Shown: piece after piece, positions 42,826 to 51,029 of the stretch
Numbering within the stretch: the stretch's first letter is position 1
How the letters are laid out: the number at the start of each line of letters is the position of its first letter
DNA from: Chloroflexota bacterium
Lineage (GTDB): Bacteria; Chloroflexota; Limnocylindria; Limnocylindrales; CSP1-4
Length of the DNA: 64,000 nucleotides
Direction of reading: 5' to 3'
Assembly (NCBI GenBank): GCA_021785175.1
Contig: JAJYGH010000013.1
Location: 1-64,000 of the forward strand
Translations under genes and position numbers: made by a program
Notes under the pieces: generated by a model
Told to the model about the DNA's origin: nothing
What the model saw: the letters and a program-made list of their open reading frames with translations, nothing else
Database searches by the model: none

Positions 42826-43341
42826 TCAGCGCGGATTCCGGTATCGGAACCGCCTGGGCCGCCGTCCCGTCTGGCCTCCGCTCTTCGGGACGACGCTGAT
42901 CGACCCGTCCTGTTCCAGCACCACGAGCTGCGCGTCCTGAACGCGCGCGACCCCATGCTCTCGCAGCGCGGTCTCGAGGTCCCCGTCGTCCAGCTCCTCC
43001 GCGTCGATCGCGCGCCGGATCCACTTGCCGCCCCGCGCGAGGACGGTCGGCTCCGACTCGAGCAGGCGCCGCACGATCGGGACGCGCTCCCGGGTCCACG
43101 ACACCCCCAGGTTCAGCACGAAGATCGTGCCGATGATGATGGCCGCACCGGGGATGGAGCTGTCCGGCCCCGTGATCGCAGGCTGCAGCGCGTTCGCTGC
43201 GAGCAGCACGAGCGCCAGGTCGAACAGCGTGAACTGCCCGATCTCGCGCTTGCCGAAGACGCGCAGCGCGACGATGAACATGAGATAGACGATGGCGGTC
43301 CGCGCCACCAGCTCGAGGGGCGGGGTCCCGAGATGCCACAT
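42826..43341 (-). CDS. DUF421 (YetF-like) membrane protein
   Basis: A 171-residue protein with three N-terminal membrane helices (to about residue 80). A small cytoplasmic alpha/beta domain follows, containing the family sequence SWTRERVPIVRRLLESEP and later VVLEQDGSISVV. The family is widespread and of uncertain function. The basic tail ends RRFRYRNPR. It lies downstream of tRNA-Arg on the same strand. Confidence 0.85.
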   Translation of the reverse strand: MWHLGTPPLELVARTAIVYLMFIVALRVFGKREIGQFTLFDLALVLLAANALQPAITGPDSSIPGAAIIIGTIFVLNLGVSWTRERVPIVRRLLESEPTVLARGGKWIRRAIDAEELDDGDLETALREHGVARVQDAQLVVLEQDGSISVVPKSGGQTGRRPRRFRYRNPR

Positions 43342-43385
43342 GGGTGCACCGGACGTGAAGGGGCGCGACCGCCGTCAGGGAACGC

Positions 43386-43461
43386 TGGCGCGCCCGGCGG
43401 GACTCGAACCCACGGCCTTCTGCTCCGGAGGCAGACGCTCTATCCACTGAGCTACGGGCGC
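43386..43461 (-). tRNA. tRNA-Arg (anticodon CCG)
   Basis: 76 bases including an encoded CCA. The acceptor arms GCGCCCG/CGGGCGC pair perfectly, the D-arm is GCTC..GAGC, and the anticodon arm TCTGC-CTCCGGA-GCAGA reads CCG. The T-arm is GTGGG-TTCGAGT-CCCGC. TACGAT at 43475-43470 on the minus strand is a plausible -10. Confidence 0.97.
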
Positions 43462-43543
43462 ACGTGCGCATCGTACAGGATGGCGGCCCGGCGCCCCGGG
43501 ACGGCGGCTGCGCGGTGCGCGAGCGCGAATGCCCCGACAATGC

Positions 43544-43571
43544 GGAAGGCCCCTCCGAAGAGGAGCCTTCC
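43544..43571 (-). terminator. Hairpin terminator of the small RNA
   Basis: GGAAGGCTCCTC, loop TTCG, GAGGGGCCTTCC: 12 pairs including one G-U. The bases that follow (GCATTGTC) are only weakly T-rich, so release may be incomplete and some transcripts may read into tRNA-Arg. Confidence 0.65.
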
Positions 43572-43719
43572 GACACTGTCCCGGTGAAGTCTCCGATCAC
43601 CTCACGATGACACGGAGCTTCTGCCACGCTGCAAGGGCATCTATCACGCCGGCTGCACCGGCTACCCTAACCCGACCTTCCCATGACCCTGCTGCTGGGG
43701 CAGTTGCTGACGAGCAGCG
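43544..43719 (-). ncRNA. Structured small RNA candidate, about 176 nt
   Basis: On the minus strand four hairpins follow one another. H1 is 43718-43691 (GCTGCT with AGCAGC). H2 is 43667-43635 (GGGTA and GCCGG with CCGGC and TGCCC). H3 is 43621-43586 (GAAG, CTCCG, TCATC closed by a GTGA GNRA-type loop). H4 is 43571-43544, a 12-bp stem with a TTCG loop that should act as terminator. A promoter is positioned exactly upstream. No open frame of note runs through it. Both tetraloops are stable types only on this strand. I could not match it to SRP RNA, tmRNA or RNase P, and 6S RNA is possible but lacks an obvious closing stem between the ends. Confidence 0.65.
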
Positions 43720-43725
43720 AGGTAG

Positions 43726-43754
43726 AGTGTACCCGCGGGCATGGTCCGGCTCAA
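43726..43754 (-). promoter_or_regulatory. Promoter of the small RNA
   Basis: TTGAGC (43754-43749), 17 bases, TACACT (43731-43726), giving a start near 43719. An unusually AT-rich segment with the palindrome CCGTAA-TC-TTACGG lies at 43784-43797, around -65 to -78. It could be an activator site or UP-like element. Confidence 0.65.
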
Positions 43755-43958
43755 GGGATACACATAGCAGGCTGGTGAATATTCCGTAATCTTACGGTAC
43801 TTGCGCACTGCAGCGGCATTGCGGCGCCTGGCGGAGCCGCGAACGACCGGGGCCCGAGATTCCTCGCGGGCGTCACGACGGCCGGCCGGCGACCGCCGAC
43901 TCGTCGGGCGGGGCCGCGTCCCAGCGGCGGGCTCAGCGAGCGCTCTGCTCCAGCACCG

Positions 43959-44432
43959 TCACGCCGACGGTGCGTCGTCGACCACCACGCGGGTCATCTT
44001 CACGTCCTCGGCCGGTCGGTCGCCCGGCCCCGTGCGGACCTGCCCGATCCGGTCCACCACGTCCGTGCCTTCGGTGACGCGCCCGAAGATCGTGTAGTTC
44101 TTCGGCAGCCGCCCGCGCAGGTCGCTCAGGCACACGAACCACTGGCTGCCGTTCGTGTTCGGCCCGGCGTTCGCCATCGCCACGGTGTACTTCGCGTAAT
44201 CGAGGTCGCGTCCGGGCAGTTCGTCGGCGAACGTGTAGCCCGGGCCGCCGCGCCCGGTGCCGGTCGGGTCTCCGCCCTGGATGACGAACCCCGGCACGAC
44301 ACGATGGAACAGCACGCCGTCGTAGAACCCCTGCCGGGCGAGCTTGTCGAAGTTCGCGACGGCGTTCGGCGCGGCCGAGCGCTCGAACTCGATGTGGAAC
44401 GTCCCCAGGGTCGTGTCAACGGTCGCGCCCAT
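43959..44432 (-). CDS. Peptidylprolyl isomerase (cyclophilin), cytoplasmic
   Basis: A 157-residue bacterial cyclophilin. FHRVVPGFVIQGGDPTGTG contains the catalytic Arg and the Phe/Met-equivalent pocket. ANAGPNTNGSQWF and NYTIFGRV are the other family motifs. It has no signal peptide, so it is cytoplasmic. It is followed on the same strand at 160 bases by nothing related, and preceded by a secreted paralogue. Confidence 0.93.
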   Translation of the reverse strand: MGATVDTTLGTFHIEFERSAAPNAVANFDKLARQGFYDGVLFHRVVPGFVIQGGDPTGTGRGGPGYTFADELPGRDLDYAKYTVAMANAGPNTNGSQWFVCLSDLRGRLPKNYTIFGRVTEGTDVVDRIGQVRTGPGDRPAEDVKMTRVVVDDAPSA

Positions 44433-44593
44433 GGTCCTCCTGCTGTCCCTCCGTGGCGTCGCGCAACGCTATCACAGGGCGGCCGAATGGGCGGCGCGAG
44501 GGGCCCGGCCGAGCGGGGTTCGCGGCGACGACGGCGCGGGTTCCGCCGCTGAGGTCGGCAGGCCCGACGATGCCCCCGCGCGGCCGATCGCGC

Positions 44594-45346
44594 TCAGACC
44601 GATGGCGATGGCACGGCCGACGACGGGCCGGAGATGGCGACCGACAGGATCCGCACCGGCTGCAGCGCCTGGTCGTCCTGTGGACCGCCACGCGGTCCCG
44701 CCGCGATCTGCTCGGCGACGCCGAGGCCGGACGTGACGGTTCCGAAGATCGTGTAGGCGTGCGGGAGAGCCGCCGCCTGCGGCCCGACCACGATGAAGAA
44801 CTGTGACCCGTTCGTGTTCGGCCCGGCGTTCGCCATCGCGACGGTCCCCGGCGTGTATGAGCCGGCGAACGGCTCGTCGGGGAACGTGTAGCCCGGGCCG
44901 CCGTACCCGGTCCCGGTCGGGTCGCCGCCCTGGATCATGAAGCCCGGGACGATGCGGTGGAACGGCGTGCCGTCGTAGAAGCCGGCGCGGGCGAGGTCCA
45001 GGAAGTTCTGCGCGGCGACCGGCGCGCTGTTCGTGAAGATCGCGATCACGATGTCGCCCTTCGCCGTGCGGAGCGTCACCGTCGTGCCGTTGCCGCTGGG
45101 CTGCGCCGGGGCGGAGACCAGCGGGGTCGCTGTGGGCGGGCGGACGGACGGCACGGGGTGCGACAGGGCCGATTGGGCCGCGCCGGGGGCCCCGCCGGAC
45201 GGCGCGGCTCCGGCCGCCGAGCCCGCGGCGCCGGGCGTCGACGTCCCGCCGCATCCCGAGAGGAGGGCAGCGGCCAGCGCGAGGCCGAAGAGCCACGCCG
45301 CCCTGGGCCCGTGGGCACCTGGCCGGCCGTTCACGTCACCCGACAT
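44594..45346 (-). CDS. Peptidylprolyl isomerase (cyclophilin), lipoprotein
   Basis: A 250-residue cyclophilin exported as a lipoprotein. The lipobox is LLSGC with Cys32. A Pro/Ala/Ser/Gly linker (35-85) precedes a full domain with FHRIVPGFMIQGGDPTGTG and ANAGPNTNGSQFFI. It probably helps folding outside the membrane. Its start overlaps the end of the hisA-like gene by 11 bases. It and the cytoplasmic paralogue downstream share long identical motifs, suggesting an old tandem duplication. Confidence 0.9.
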   Translation of the reverse strand: MSGDVNGRPGAHGPRAAWLFGLALAAALLSGCGGTSTPGAAGSAAGAAPSGGAPGAAQSALSHPVPSVRPPTATPLVSAPAQPSGNGTTVTLRTAKGDIVIAIFTNSAPVAAQNFLDLARAGFYDGTPFHRIVPGFMIQGGDPTGTGYGGPGYTFPDEPFAGSYTPGTVAMANAGPNTNGSQFFIVVGPQAAALPHAYTIFGTVTSGLGVAEQIAAGPRGGPQDDQALQPVRILSVAISGPSSAVPSPSV

Positions 45347-46049
45347 CGTTCGCCGCCTCCACCGCCTCCCGGTAGTCCACCCGTCCGGACAGCAGCGCCT
45401 CGCCGAGGATGACGGCCACGACGCCGGACTGCGCGAGCCGCCGGATCGCGTCGAGCGACGCGACGCCTCCGGCCACCGAGAACTCGGCATCTGCCGCCGC
45501 GGTCAGCGCCGCGAGCAGCCCTCGATCCGGCTCCTCGCCGCCGTGGGACAGCACGAACCGCTGCACGCCCTCGCCCGCCAGCCGCTCGACGAGCTGCGCC
45601 ACCGTCGGTGGGGTCCCGCTCTGCCAGCGGTATTCGCGCATCCGCTCGGGGCGTGGGTCGAGGCCCACCGCGAGCCAGCTCCCGGCCACGTCGAGACAGG
45701 CACGCAGCCTGCGCGCGTCCTCGGCCACGGCGAGGAGTGGCATCACGACGCGCGTGGCGCCGGCCGCGAACAGCAGCTGGATCTGCTCGGGGCCGTCGGC
45801 GCCGCCGGCCACCTGGAGCGGCGCGGCGACCTCGGACGCGGTCCGGCTCACGACCTCGAGCGCGACGGGCCTGCCGCGGCGCGCGCCGTCCATGTCAACG
45901 AGATGGATCGCCGGCGCTCCGAGCTCGACGAACTGCCGGGCGATCCGCTCGGGCCGGTCCGTCGGCGCCCCCCTGCCGGTCGAGGCGCCCGGCCAGAACA
46001 CCAGCCGCGAGCGCCCCTCCGTGACGTCGATGCTCGGGATGACCTGCAT
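45336..46049 (-). CDS. HisA-like phosphoribosylformimino-AICAR-P isomerase
   Basis: A 237-residue TIM barrel of the HisA/HisF family. The N-terminal Asp in PSIDV and the second-half Asp in VGLDPR match the catalytic pair of HisA. VDMDGA, GGADG and SVAGGVASLDAI are phosphate-loop regions. It is shorter and less conserved than most HisA, and no other his gene is present, so it might serve histidine synthesis from a scattered pathway or have another isomerase role. ATG shares a base with the DUF885 stop. Confidence 0.75.
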   Translation of the reverse strand: MQVIPSIDVTEGRSRLVFWPGASTGRGAPTDRPERIARQFVELGAPAIHLVDMDGARRGRPVALEVVSRTASEVAAPLQVAGGADGPEQIQLLFAAGATRVVMPLLAVAEDARRLRACLDVAGSWLAVGLDPRPERMREYRWQSGTPPTVAQLVERLAGEGVQRFVLSHGGEEPDRGLLAALTAAADAEFSVAGGVASLDAIRRLAQSGVVAVILGEALLSGRVDYREAVEAANDVG

Positions 46050-47884
46050 CAGTCGTTCCGCGCAGCCCGCCCGATCTTGCCGCCGTCCCGCGCCGCGGAC
46101 GCGCCGCTCGCGCCCCGCCCCGCCTCCGTTCGGGTGGGCTCTGTTCTCGGAGCGGTCGCTCCCGGCGCGCCCGTGCTCGCCGTCCGAACCCGCGCCTGCA
46201 TCGCCTCGCCGGTCGGGTCGAGGTCGGCGGGCGGCAGCGTCGCGCCGCCGCCTTCGCCAGCGAGCAGCCGGCGATGGAACGAGATCGGGAGGCTGCCCGA
46301 GTACAGCAGCTGGTCGTGGAAGCGCCGGAGCGAGAAGTCGGGCCCCAGCCGGCGGCGCTCGTCCTCGCGCAGCCGGAGCAGCAGGACCTTGCCGACGAGG
46401 TAGCTGAGCTGGTACGTCGGCGTGTAGGTGTAGCGGAACACCTCCGCCTGCGCGTTTGCCCGCTCGAACCCGGTCTGCTCGACGAGGAAGTCCGTCGCCT
46501 GTTCGACCGTCAGATCGCCGCGGTGGAGGCGGACGTCGAGCACGACCCGGCAGGACCGCCAGATGGCGTCGGTGTACATCGCCACCATGTGTTCCGGGCT
46601 CGCGTCGAAGCCCTGCTCGCGCATCATCTGCTCGCTGTACATGCCCCAGCCCTCGCAGAACTCCGGGGCGTCGACGAGCGCGCGGACGAGGCTCGGGTGC
46701 GTGATCGCCGCCGACAGCTGGAGATGGTGGCCCGGGTACGCCTCGTGCACGCTCGTGTTGCTGATCGACGCGAAGTTGTGCTCGCGCATCGCGTCGGGGT
46801 TGTCGCCGACCGACGGGGTCACGACGTAGATGCCGTCCGGCTGCGGGTCGAACCGCGGCGGCTCGAAGTACGCGGCGAACGGGACCGACGCGTTCCGCAG
46901 GTACTCCGGCGTGGCCTGCACGTGCAGCCGCTCCCCGGCCGGCATCGTCGCGAGGTCGTGGTCGATGATGTGCTGCCGCGCGCGGAACATGGCGTCGCGG
47001 TACGCGTCGAGCGCCTCGTCGAACGTCACCGGGTGATCGTTCTTGATGCGGTCGACGACCTCGGCCTCGGATGCGCGGCGGTCGACGTCGCGCGCCGCCC
47101 GCCGGCGCGCCTCGCGGTTCTCGCGAAGCTGCTCCTCGCCGATCGCGAGGATGTCGTCCGGCGTGAGCCCGTCGAGGGCACGGAGCCGGATGAGCTGCTC
47201 GTACCGCTCGCGACCGAGCGGCCAGTCGTCGGTCGCGTCCGCGAGCCGGGCGCGAAGCCACTCCTCGTACGCGTCGACCGCCTCCGACGCGCGCGCCACC
47301 GCGGCGTCGAGCCGTCGCGCCGCCTGGCTTCCCTCGGGCCACTCGCGCCGTCCGGCGTTGACCACCTCCGCGAACAGTCCTGGCATCTCGGCGCCCGTCG
47401 CGAGGTCGATCTCATTCCAGAGCCGCACGGGGCGACCGGTGAGCCGGGACCGGTGCTCGCGGAGCCAGGTCGGGACCCCCTCCAGCCGCGCGGTGATGGA
47501 CCCGAGCCGGTCGGGGAGGGGCGCGAAGTCGCGCGCGAGGATCGAGAACACGGCGTCCCCGATCTCCTCCAGCGCCGACGACCGCCGCTCCCACGTGCGC
47601 TCCTCGCCGAGCGTGAACAGGTCGAGCCGCGACGCGTGCAGCGCGAGATCGCGTTCGAACCGTGCCTCCTCCGAGAGCCCCGCTGCGTCGAGGCCCTCGA
47701 GCGCCGACATGAACGCGCGCTCGTGGTCGAGCCGGTCGAGCACGGCGTCCCGCGAGCCGTCGCCGAGGCGATGATCCTCCGAGTGGATCCCGACGAAGGT
47801 GGCGAACACCGGCATGGTCCGGACGAGGTACCGGAAGTGGTCCTCGACGAGTGGCCAGAACCGGGCGTCGAGCGGTGCGCTCAT
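46049..47884 (-). CDS. DUF885 family putative metallopeptidase
   Basis: A 611-residue, largely helical protein. The sequence SVHEAYPGHHLQ (His near residue 379) gives the HExxxGHH pattern of this family, and downstream EFCEGWGMYSEQM supplies a third ligand candidate (Glu). It has no signal peptide, and residues 560-611 are a disordered Ala/Arg/Gly tail. Members are annotated as carboxypeptidase-like zinc proteins; substrate unknown. First gene of the DUF885-hisA-cyclophilin run. Confidence 0.85.
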   Translation of the reverse strand: MSAPLDARFWPLVEDHFRYLVRTMPVFATFVGIHSEDHRLGDGSRDAVLDRLDHERAFMSALEGLDAAGLSEEARFERDLALHASRLDLFTLGEERTWERRSSALEEIGDAVFSILARDFAPLPDRLGSITARLEGVPTWLREHRSRLTGRPVRLWNEIDLATGAEMPGLFAEVVNAGRREWPEGSQAARRLDAAVARASEAVDAYEEWLRARLADATDDWPLGRERYEQLIRLRALDGLTPDDILAIGEEQLRENREARRRAARDVDRRASEAEVVDRIKNDHPVTFDEALDAYRDAMFRARQHIIDHDLATMPAGERLHVQATPEYLRNASVPFAAYFEPPRFDPQPDGIYVVTPSVGDNPDAMREHNFASISNTSVHEAYPGHHLQLSAAITHPSLVRALVDAPEFCEGWGMYSEQMMREQGFDASPEHMVAMYTDAIWRSCRVVLDVRLHRGDLTVEQATDFLVEQTGFERANAQAEVFRYTYTPTYQLSYLVGKVLLLRLREDERRRLGPDFSLRRFHDQLLYSGSLPISFHRRLLAGEGGGATLPPADLDPTGEAMQARVRTASTGAPGATAPRTEPTRTEAGRGASGASAARDGGKIGRAARND

Positions 47885-48050
47885 TTCACTCCGTTTCCTG
47901 CTGGGCGGCAGGGCCCAGGTGCGCGTCGAGCGTCGGCGCCGGCGCGGCCGGTTGCGGGCGGTGCGACATCAGGCCGGCTGGTGGGACCGGCTGGTCCCCC
48001 TGCTGCGTCGCGTCGTGGCCGAGCGCCCGCCCGTGCCGCTCCCCGTCCCG

Positions 48051-49175
48051 TCAGTTGACCGGCGTTGCGGGTGCCGGCGCGGCCCCGCAGGCGGCGAGGG
48101 CCCTCCGGCACGCCTGCACGACCCGGTCCACGTCCTCGATGTCCACGCCGTAGTGCGTCACGGCGCGGACCGTGTCGTGCGCGTAGCTCACCATCAGGAC
48201 GCCCTCGGCGCGCAGCTCTTCGAGGAAGCGTTCCCGGAGCTCCCACCGCGAGAGCCGGGCCGCCTCGCCGCCGGGATCCGTGGCCGCGATACCGAAGATC
48301 ACGAAGTTGGTGGTCGCGCGCGTCGGGTCGAGGCCGACGATCCCCGGCATCGATGCGAGCCCCTCCGCCAGCCGGCGCGCGTTCACGTGGTCCTCGGCCA
48401 GCCGTTCGATCATCCCGTCGGGCCCGTCGCTCAGCGCGACCAGCCCTGCCGCCGCCAGCACCCCGACCTGCCGCATGCCGCCGCCGACGAGCTTGCGCGC
48501 GCGCCGGGCGCGGGCAACGAAGCCCGCCGATCCGACGACGACGGAACCGACCGGGCACGCGAGGCCCTTCGAGAGGCAGAACGTCGCGGAGTCGGCGTGT
48601 TCGAGCAGCTCCGCGGCGCTGACCCCCAGGGCAACCGCCGCGTTGAACAGGCGCGCCCCGTCGACGTGGAGGGGCACCCCGCGCCCGTGCGCGATCGCCG
48701 CGATCTCCGCGGTGTACGCCGGTCTCAGCGGCTGGCCCATCGAATGGGCGTGGGTGTTCTCGAGCACGACGAGGGAGGTCCGCGGCTCGTGAAGGTCGAG
48801 CGGATCGCGGAACGCCGCCGCGACGAGAGCCGGATCGATCGTCCCGTCCGGCCGGGCCGGGATCCCGCGGGCCGACGCGCCGACGATGACGGCGTGGCCT
48901 GCCTGCTCGTCGATGATCGTGTGAGACTCGGCTTCGGCGATGATCTCGCCGCCGCGCGGCACGTGCGCGATGAGCGAGACGAGGTTTCCCATGGTGCCCG
49001 ACGCGACGAACACACCGGCCTCCATGCCGGTGATCTCCGCTGCGCGCGCCTCGAGCGCGTTGACGGTCGGGTCGTCGCCGAAGACATCGTCACCGACCTC
49101 GGCCTCGGCCATCGCGCGACGCATGGCGGGCGTGGGGTGGGTGACGGTATCCGAGCGCAGGTCGATGGGGGGCAT
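48051..49175 (-). CDS. ltaE: Low-specificity L-threonine aldolase
   Basis: A 374-residue PLP enzyme that cleaves threonine or allo-threonine to glycine and acetaldehyde. DLRSDTVTHPTPAMRRAM opens the protein. LHVDGARLFNAAVALG holds the Asp that contacts PLP, and FCLSKGLACPVGSV holds the PLP Lys (near residue 200). Length is slightly over the usual 340 because of a 20-residue Ala-rich tail. Its ATG is eight bases from a TATACT -10, so the message should be leaderless or nearly so. Confidence 0.93.
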   Translation of the reverse strand: MPPIDLRSDTVTHPTPAMRRAMAEAEVGDDVFGDDPTVNALEARAAEITGMEAGVFVASGTMGNLVSLIAHVPRGGEIIAEAESHTIIDEQAGHAVIVGASARGIPARPDGTIDPALVAAAFRDPLDLHEPRTSLVVLENTHAHSMGQPLRPAYTAEIAAIAHGRGVPLHVDGARLFNAAVALGVSAAELLEHADSATFCLSKGLACPVGSVVVGSAGFVARARRARKLVGGGMRQVGVLAAAGLVALSDGPDGMIERLAEDHVNARRLAEGLASMPGIVGLDPTRATTNFVIFGIAATDPGGEAARLSRWELRERFLEELRAEGVLMVSYAHDTVRAVTHYGVDIEDVDRVVQACRRALAACGAAPAPATPVN

Positions 49176-49183
49176 CGCCGGGC

Positions 49184-49189
49184 AGTATA
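49184..49189 (-). promoter_or_regulatory. -10 element of ltaE (leaderless)
   Basis: TATACT on the minus strand. The predicted start, near 49177, is two bases before the ATG at 49175. No -35 of the TTGACA type is seen. Confidence 0.55.
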
Positions 49190-49241
49190 GGGCGCGGGCC
49201 GATCCGCGGCCTGCCGGTCAGCGGTGGCCTGCCGTACCTGC

Positions 49242-49247
49242 TACACT
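49242..49247 (+). promoter_or_regulatory. -10 element of tRNA-Asp
   Basis: TACACT, 14 bases upstream of the mature 5' end. The same hexamer is used by the small RNA promoter. No clear -35. Confidence 0.5.
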
Positions 49248-49261
49248 CCGCCGCGCCGCAC

Positions 49262-49338
49262 GGACCCGTGGTGTAGCGGCCCAACATGCCAGCCTGTCAC
49301 GCTGGAGATCGCCGGTTCGAATCCGGTCGGGTCCGCCA
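49262..49338 (+). tRNA. tRNA-Asp (anticodon GTC)
   Basis: 77 bases including encoded CCA. Acceptor GGACCCG/CGGGTCC, anticodon arm CCAGC-CTGTCAC-GCTGG reading GTC, T-loop GTTCGAATC. It lies between the divergent ltaE and cydA genes. Confidence 0.97.
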
Positions 49339-49624
49339 TCGCGCCCTCTCTCCCCTCCCGTCCCGTGATCGACCACGTCTTCGTCGTCTCCGCGGGCGCC
49401 GGCAGACGGGTACCGTCCGGGCGCCGCCGTGGTCGCCGATCGTTACGCGCGTTGCACCCATGCGCGTCGGCCCGCGTTTCCGGTGCGTTCGCACCATGCT
49501 TCGGCCTGCCCGACCGGGTAGCGTTGGCGCGCCGAAGGCGGGGGCCGGTTCGACCGGGCCGCCCGGCCTCAGGCTTCGCGCGGACACGATGCAGAGCGCG
49601 CCCGATTCGGGAGGACAGTCGCCG
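49339..49624. other. Gap between tRNA-Asp and cydA
   Basis: I see no gene or RNA here. It contains the cydA ribosome site GGAGG at its end and must contain the cyd promoter. TAGCGT near 49519 is a weak -10 candidate. Confidence 0.4.
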
Positions 49625-51016
49625 ATGGATGCCCTGGACCTCGCCCGGTGGCAATTCGGGATCACCACCGTCTACCACTTCCTGTTCGTCCCGCTGACGA
49701 TCGGTCTGGCGTTCGTCGTGGCCGGCCTGCAGACGGCGTGGGTCCGGACCGGAAACGAGCGATGGCTCCGCCTGACGCGGTTCTACGGCGAGCTGTTCCT
49801 CATCAACTTCGCGCTCGGCGTGGTCACCGGCATCGTCCAGGAGTTCCAGTTCGGCATGAACTGGAGCGACTACAGCCGGTACGTCGGAGACATCTTCGGC
49901 GCGCCGCTGGCGATCGAGGGGTTGCTCGCGTTCTTCCTCGAGTCGACGTTCCTCGGCCTGTGGATCTTCGGCTGGGGCCGCCTCCCGCGCCGCGTGCATC
50001 TCGCGACGATCTGGCTGACGGCGATCGGCACCATGCTGTCGGCCTACTTCATCCTCGTCGCAAACTCGTGGATGCAGGATCCCGTCGGCTACACGTACAA
50101 CGCGGCGGCGGGTCGGGCGCAGCTCACCGACTTCCTCGCGGTCCTCACCAGCCCGGTCGCGATCGTCACGTTCCTGCACACGATCTTCGCCGCGTTCCTG
50201 ACGGCTGGGGCGTTCGTGGCCGGCGTCGCGCTGTGGCGGCTCGCACGCGGTGCCGGTGAGGACGAGTCGGTGTTCCGGACGGCGGCCCGCGTCGGCGCCG
50301 TCACGGTGCTGGTCGCCGCCGTGCTCGTCGTCGTTTCAGGCGACCAGCAGGGCAAGCAGATGACGGCCATGCAGCCCATGAAGATGGCGGCGGCCGAGGC
50401 GCTGTACAACACGAGCCAGCCCGCCGGACTCAGCCTCTTCACGGTCGGCACGCTCGACGGCAGCCGCGAGCTCTTCTCGATCCGCGTCCCCGACATCCTC
50501 TCGTTCCTCGCGACCGGGAGCTTCGACGGGAAGGTCGAGGGGATCAACCAGCTGCAGGCACAGTACGCAGCGACCTACGGGCCCGGCGACTACCGTCCGA
50601 TCATCCCGGTCAGCTACTGGTCGTTCCGGCTCATGATCGGCACGGGCGGTCTCGCGGCCATCGCGGCGCTCTGGATGCTGTGGGCGCTCCGGCGCGGTCT
50701 CCGACCGAATCGGTGGGTCGTTGCCGCGGGCATGGTCCTCCCGCTCCTGCCCCTCGCGGCCAACTCGTTCGGCTGGATCCTGACCGAGATGGGCCGGCAG
50801 CCGTGGATCGTCTTCGGCCTCATGCAGACCTCGTCCGGCGTCTCGCCCAGCACCGCCCCGTGGGAGGTGCTCGTGACGCTCGTCGGTTTCACGGTGCTGT
50901 ACGGCGCACTCGCCGTCGTCGAGGTCGGGCTGCTCGTGCGACGCATCCGCGCCGGGCTTCCGGCGCCGGCGGAGACCGGCGAGGAGTCCGAGCGGCCGAT
51001 CGCGTTCGCGTACTAG
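49625..51016 (+). CDS. cydA: Cytochrome bd ubiquinol oxidase subunit I
   Basis: A 463-residue membrane protein with about nine helices. Heme b595 axial ligand His18 is in TVYHFLF. GIVQEFQFGMNW, EGLLAFFLESTFLGLWIFGW (with the conserved Glu pair) and NSWMQDPVG are signature regions, as is LTEMGRQPW. The Q-loop is the short type. ATG at 49625 has GGAGG ten bases upstream; an in-frame ATG at 49590 is less well placed. It oxidises quinol and reduces oxygen at low oxygen tension. Confidence 0.95.
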   Translation: MDALDLARWQFGITTVYHFLFVPLTIGLAFVVAGLQTAWVRTGNERWLRLTRFYGELFLINFALGVVTGIVQEFQFGMNWSDYSRYVGDIFGAPLAIEGLLAFFLESTFLGLWIFGWGRLPRRVHLATIWLTAIGTMLSAYFILVANSWMQDPVGYTYNAAAGRAQLTDFLAVLTSPVAIVTFLHTIFAAFLTAGAFVAGVALWRLARGAGEDESVFRTAARVGAVTVLVAAVLVVVSGDQQGKQMTAMQPMKMAAAEALYNTSQPAGLSLFTVGTLDGSRELFSIRVPDILSFLATGSFDGKVEGINQLQAQYAATYGPGDYRPIIPVSYWSFRLMIGTGGLAAIAALWMLWALRRGLRPNRWVVAAGMVLPLLPLAANSFGWILTEMGRQPWIVFGLMQTSSGVSPSTAPWEVLVTLVGFTVLYGALAVVEVGLLVRRIRAGLPAPAETGEESERPIAFAY

Positions 51017-51029
51017 GAGGATCACGGAG

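Noticed and set aside
43544-43719. SRP RNA, tmRNA or RNase P RNA at the small RNA locus
   Set aside because: None of their conserved cores (SRP GGAAGG..AGCAGC loop, tmRNA tag and tRNA-like ends, RNase P GAAAGTCCGGGCT) is present on either strand.
43741-43810. Sequence resembling a 23S rRNA segment (CAGG..AATATTCC..GTAC)
   Set aside because: The match is about 20 bases, interrupted by a palindrome, and neither side continues into rRNA. It is better explained as promoter-upstream DNA.
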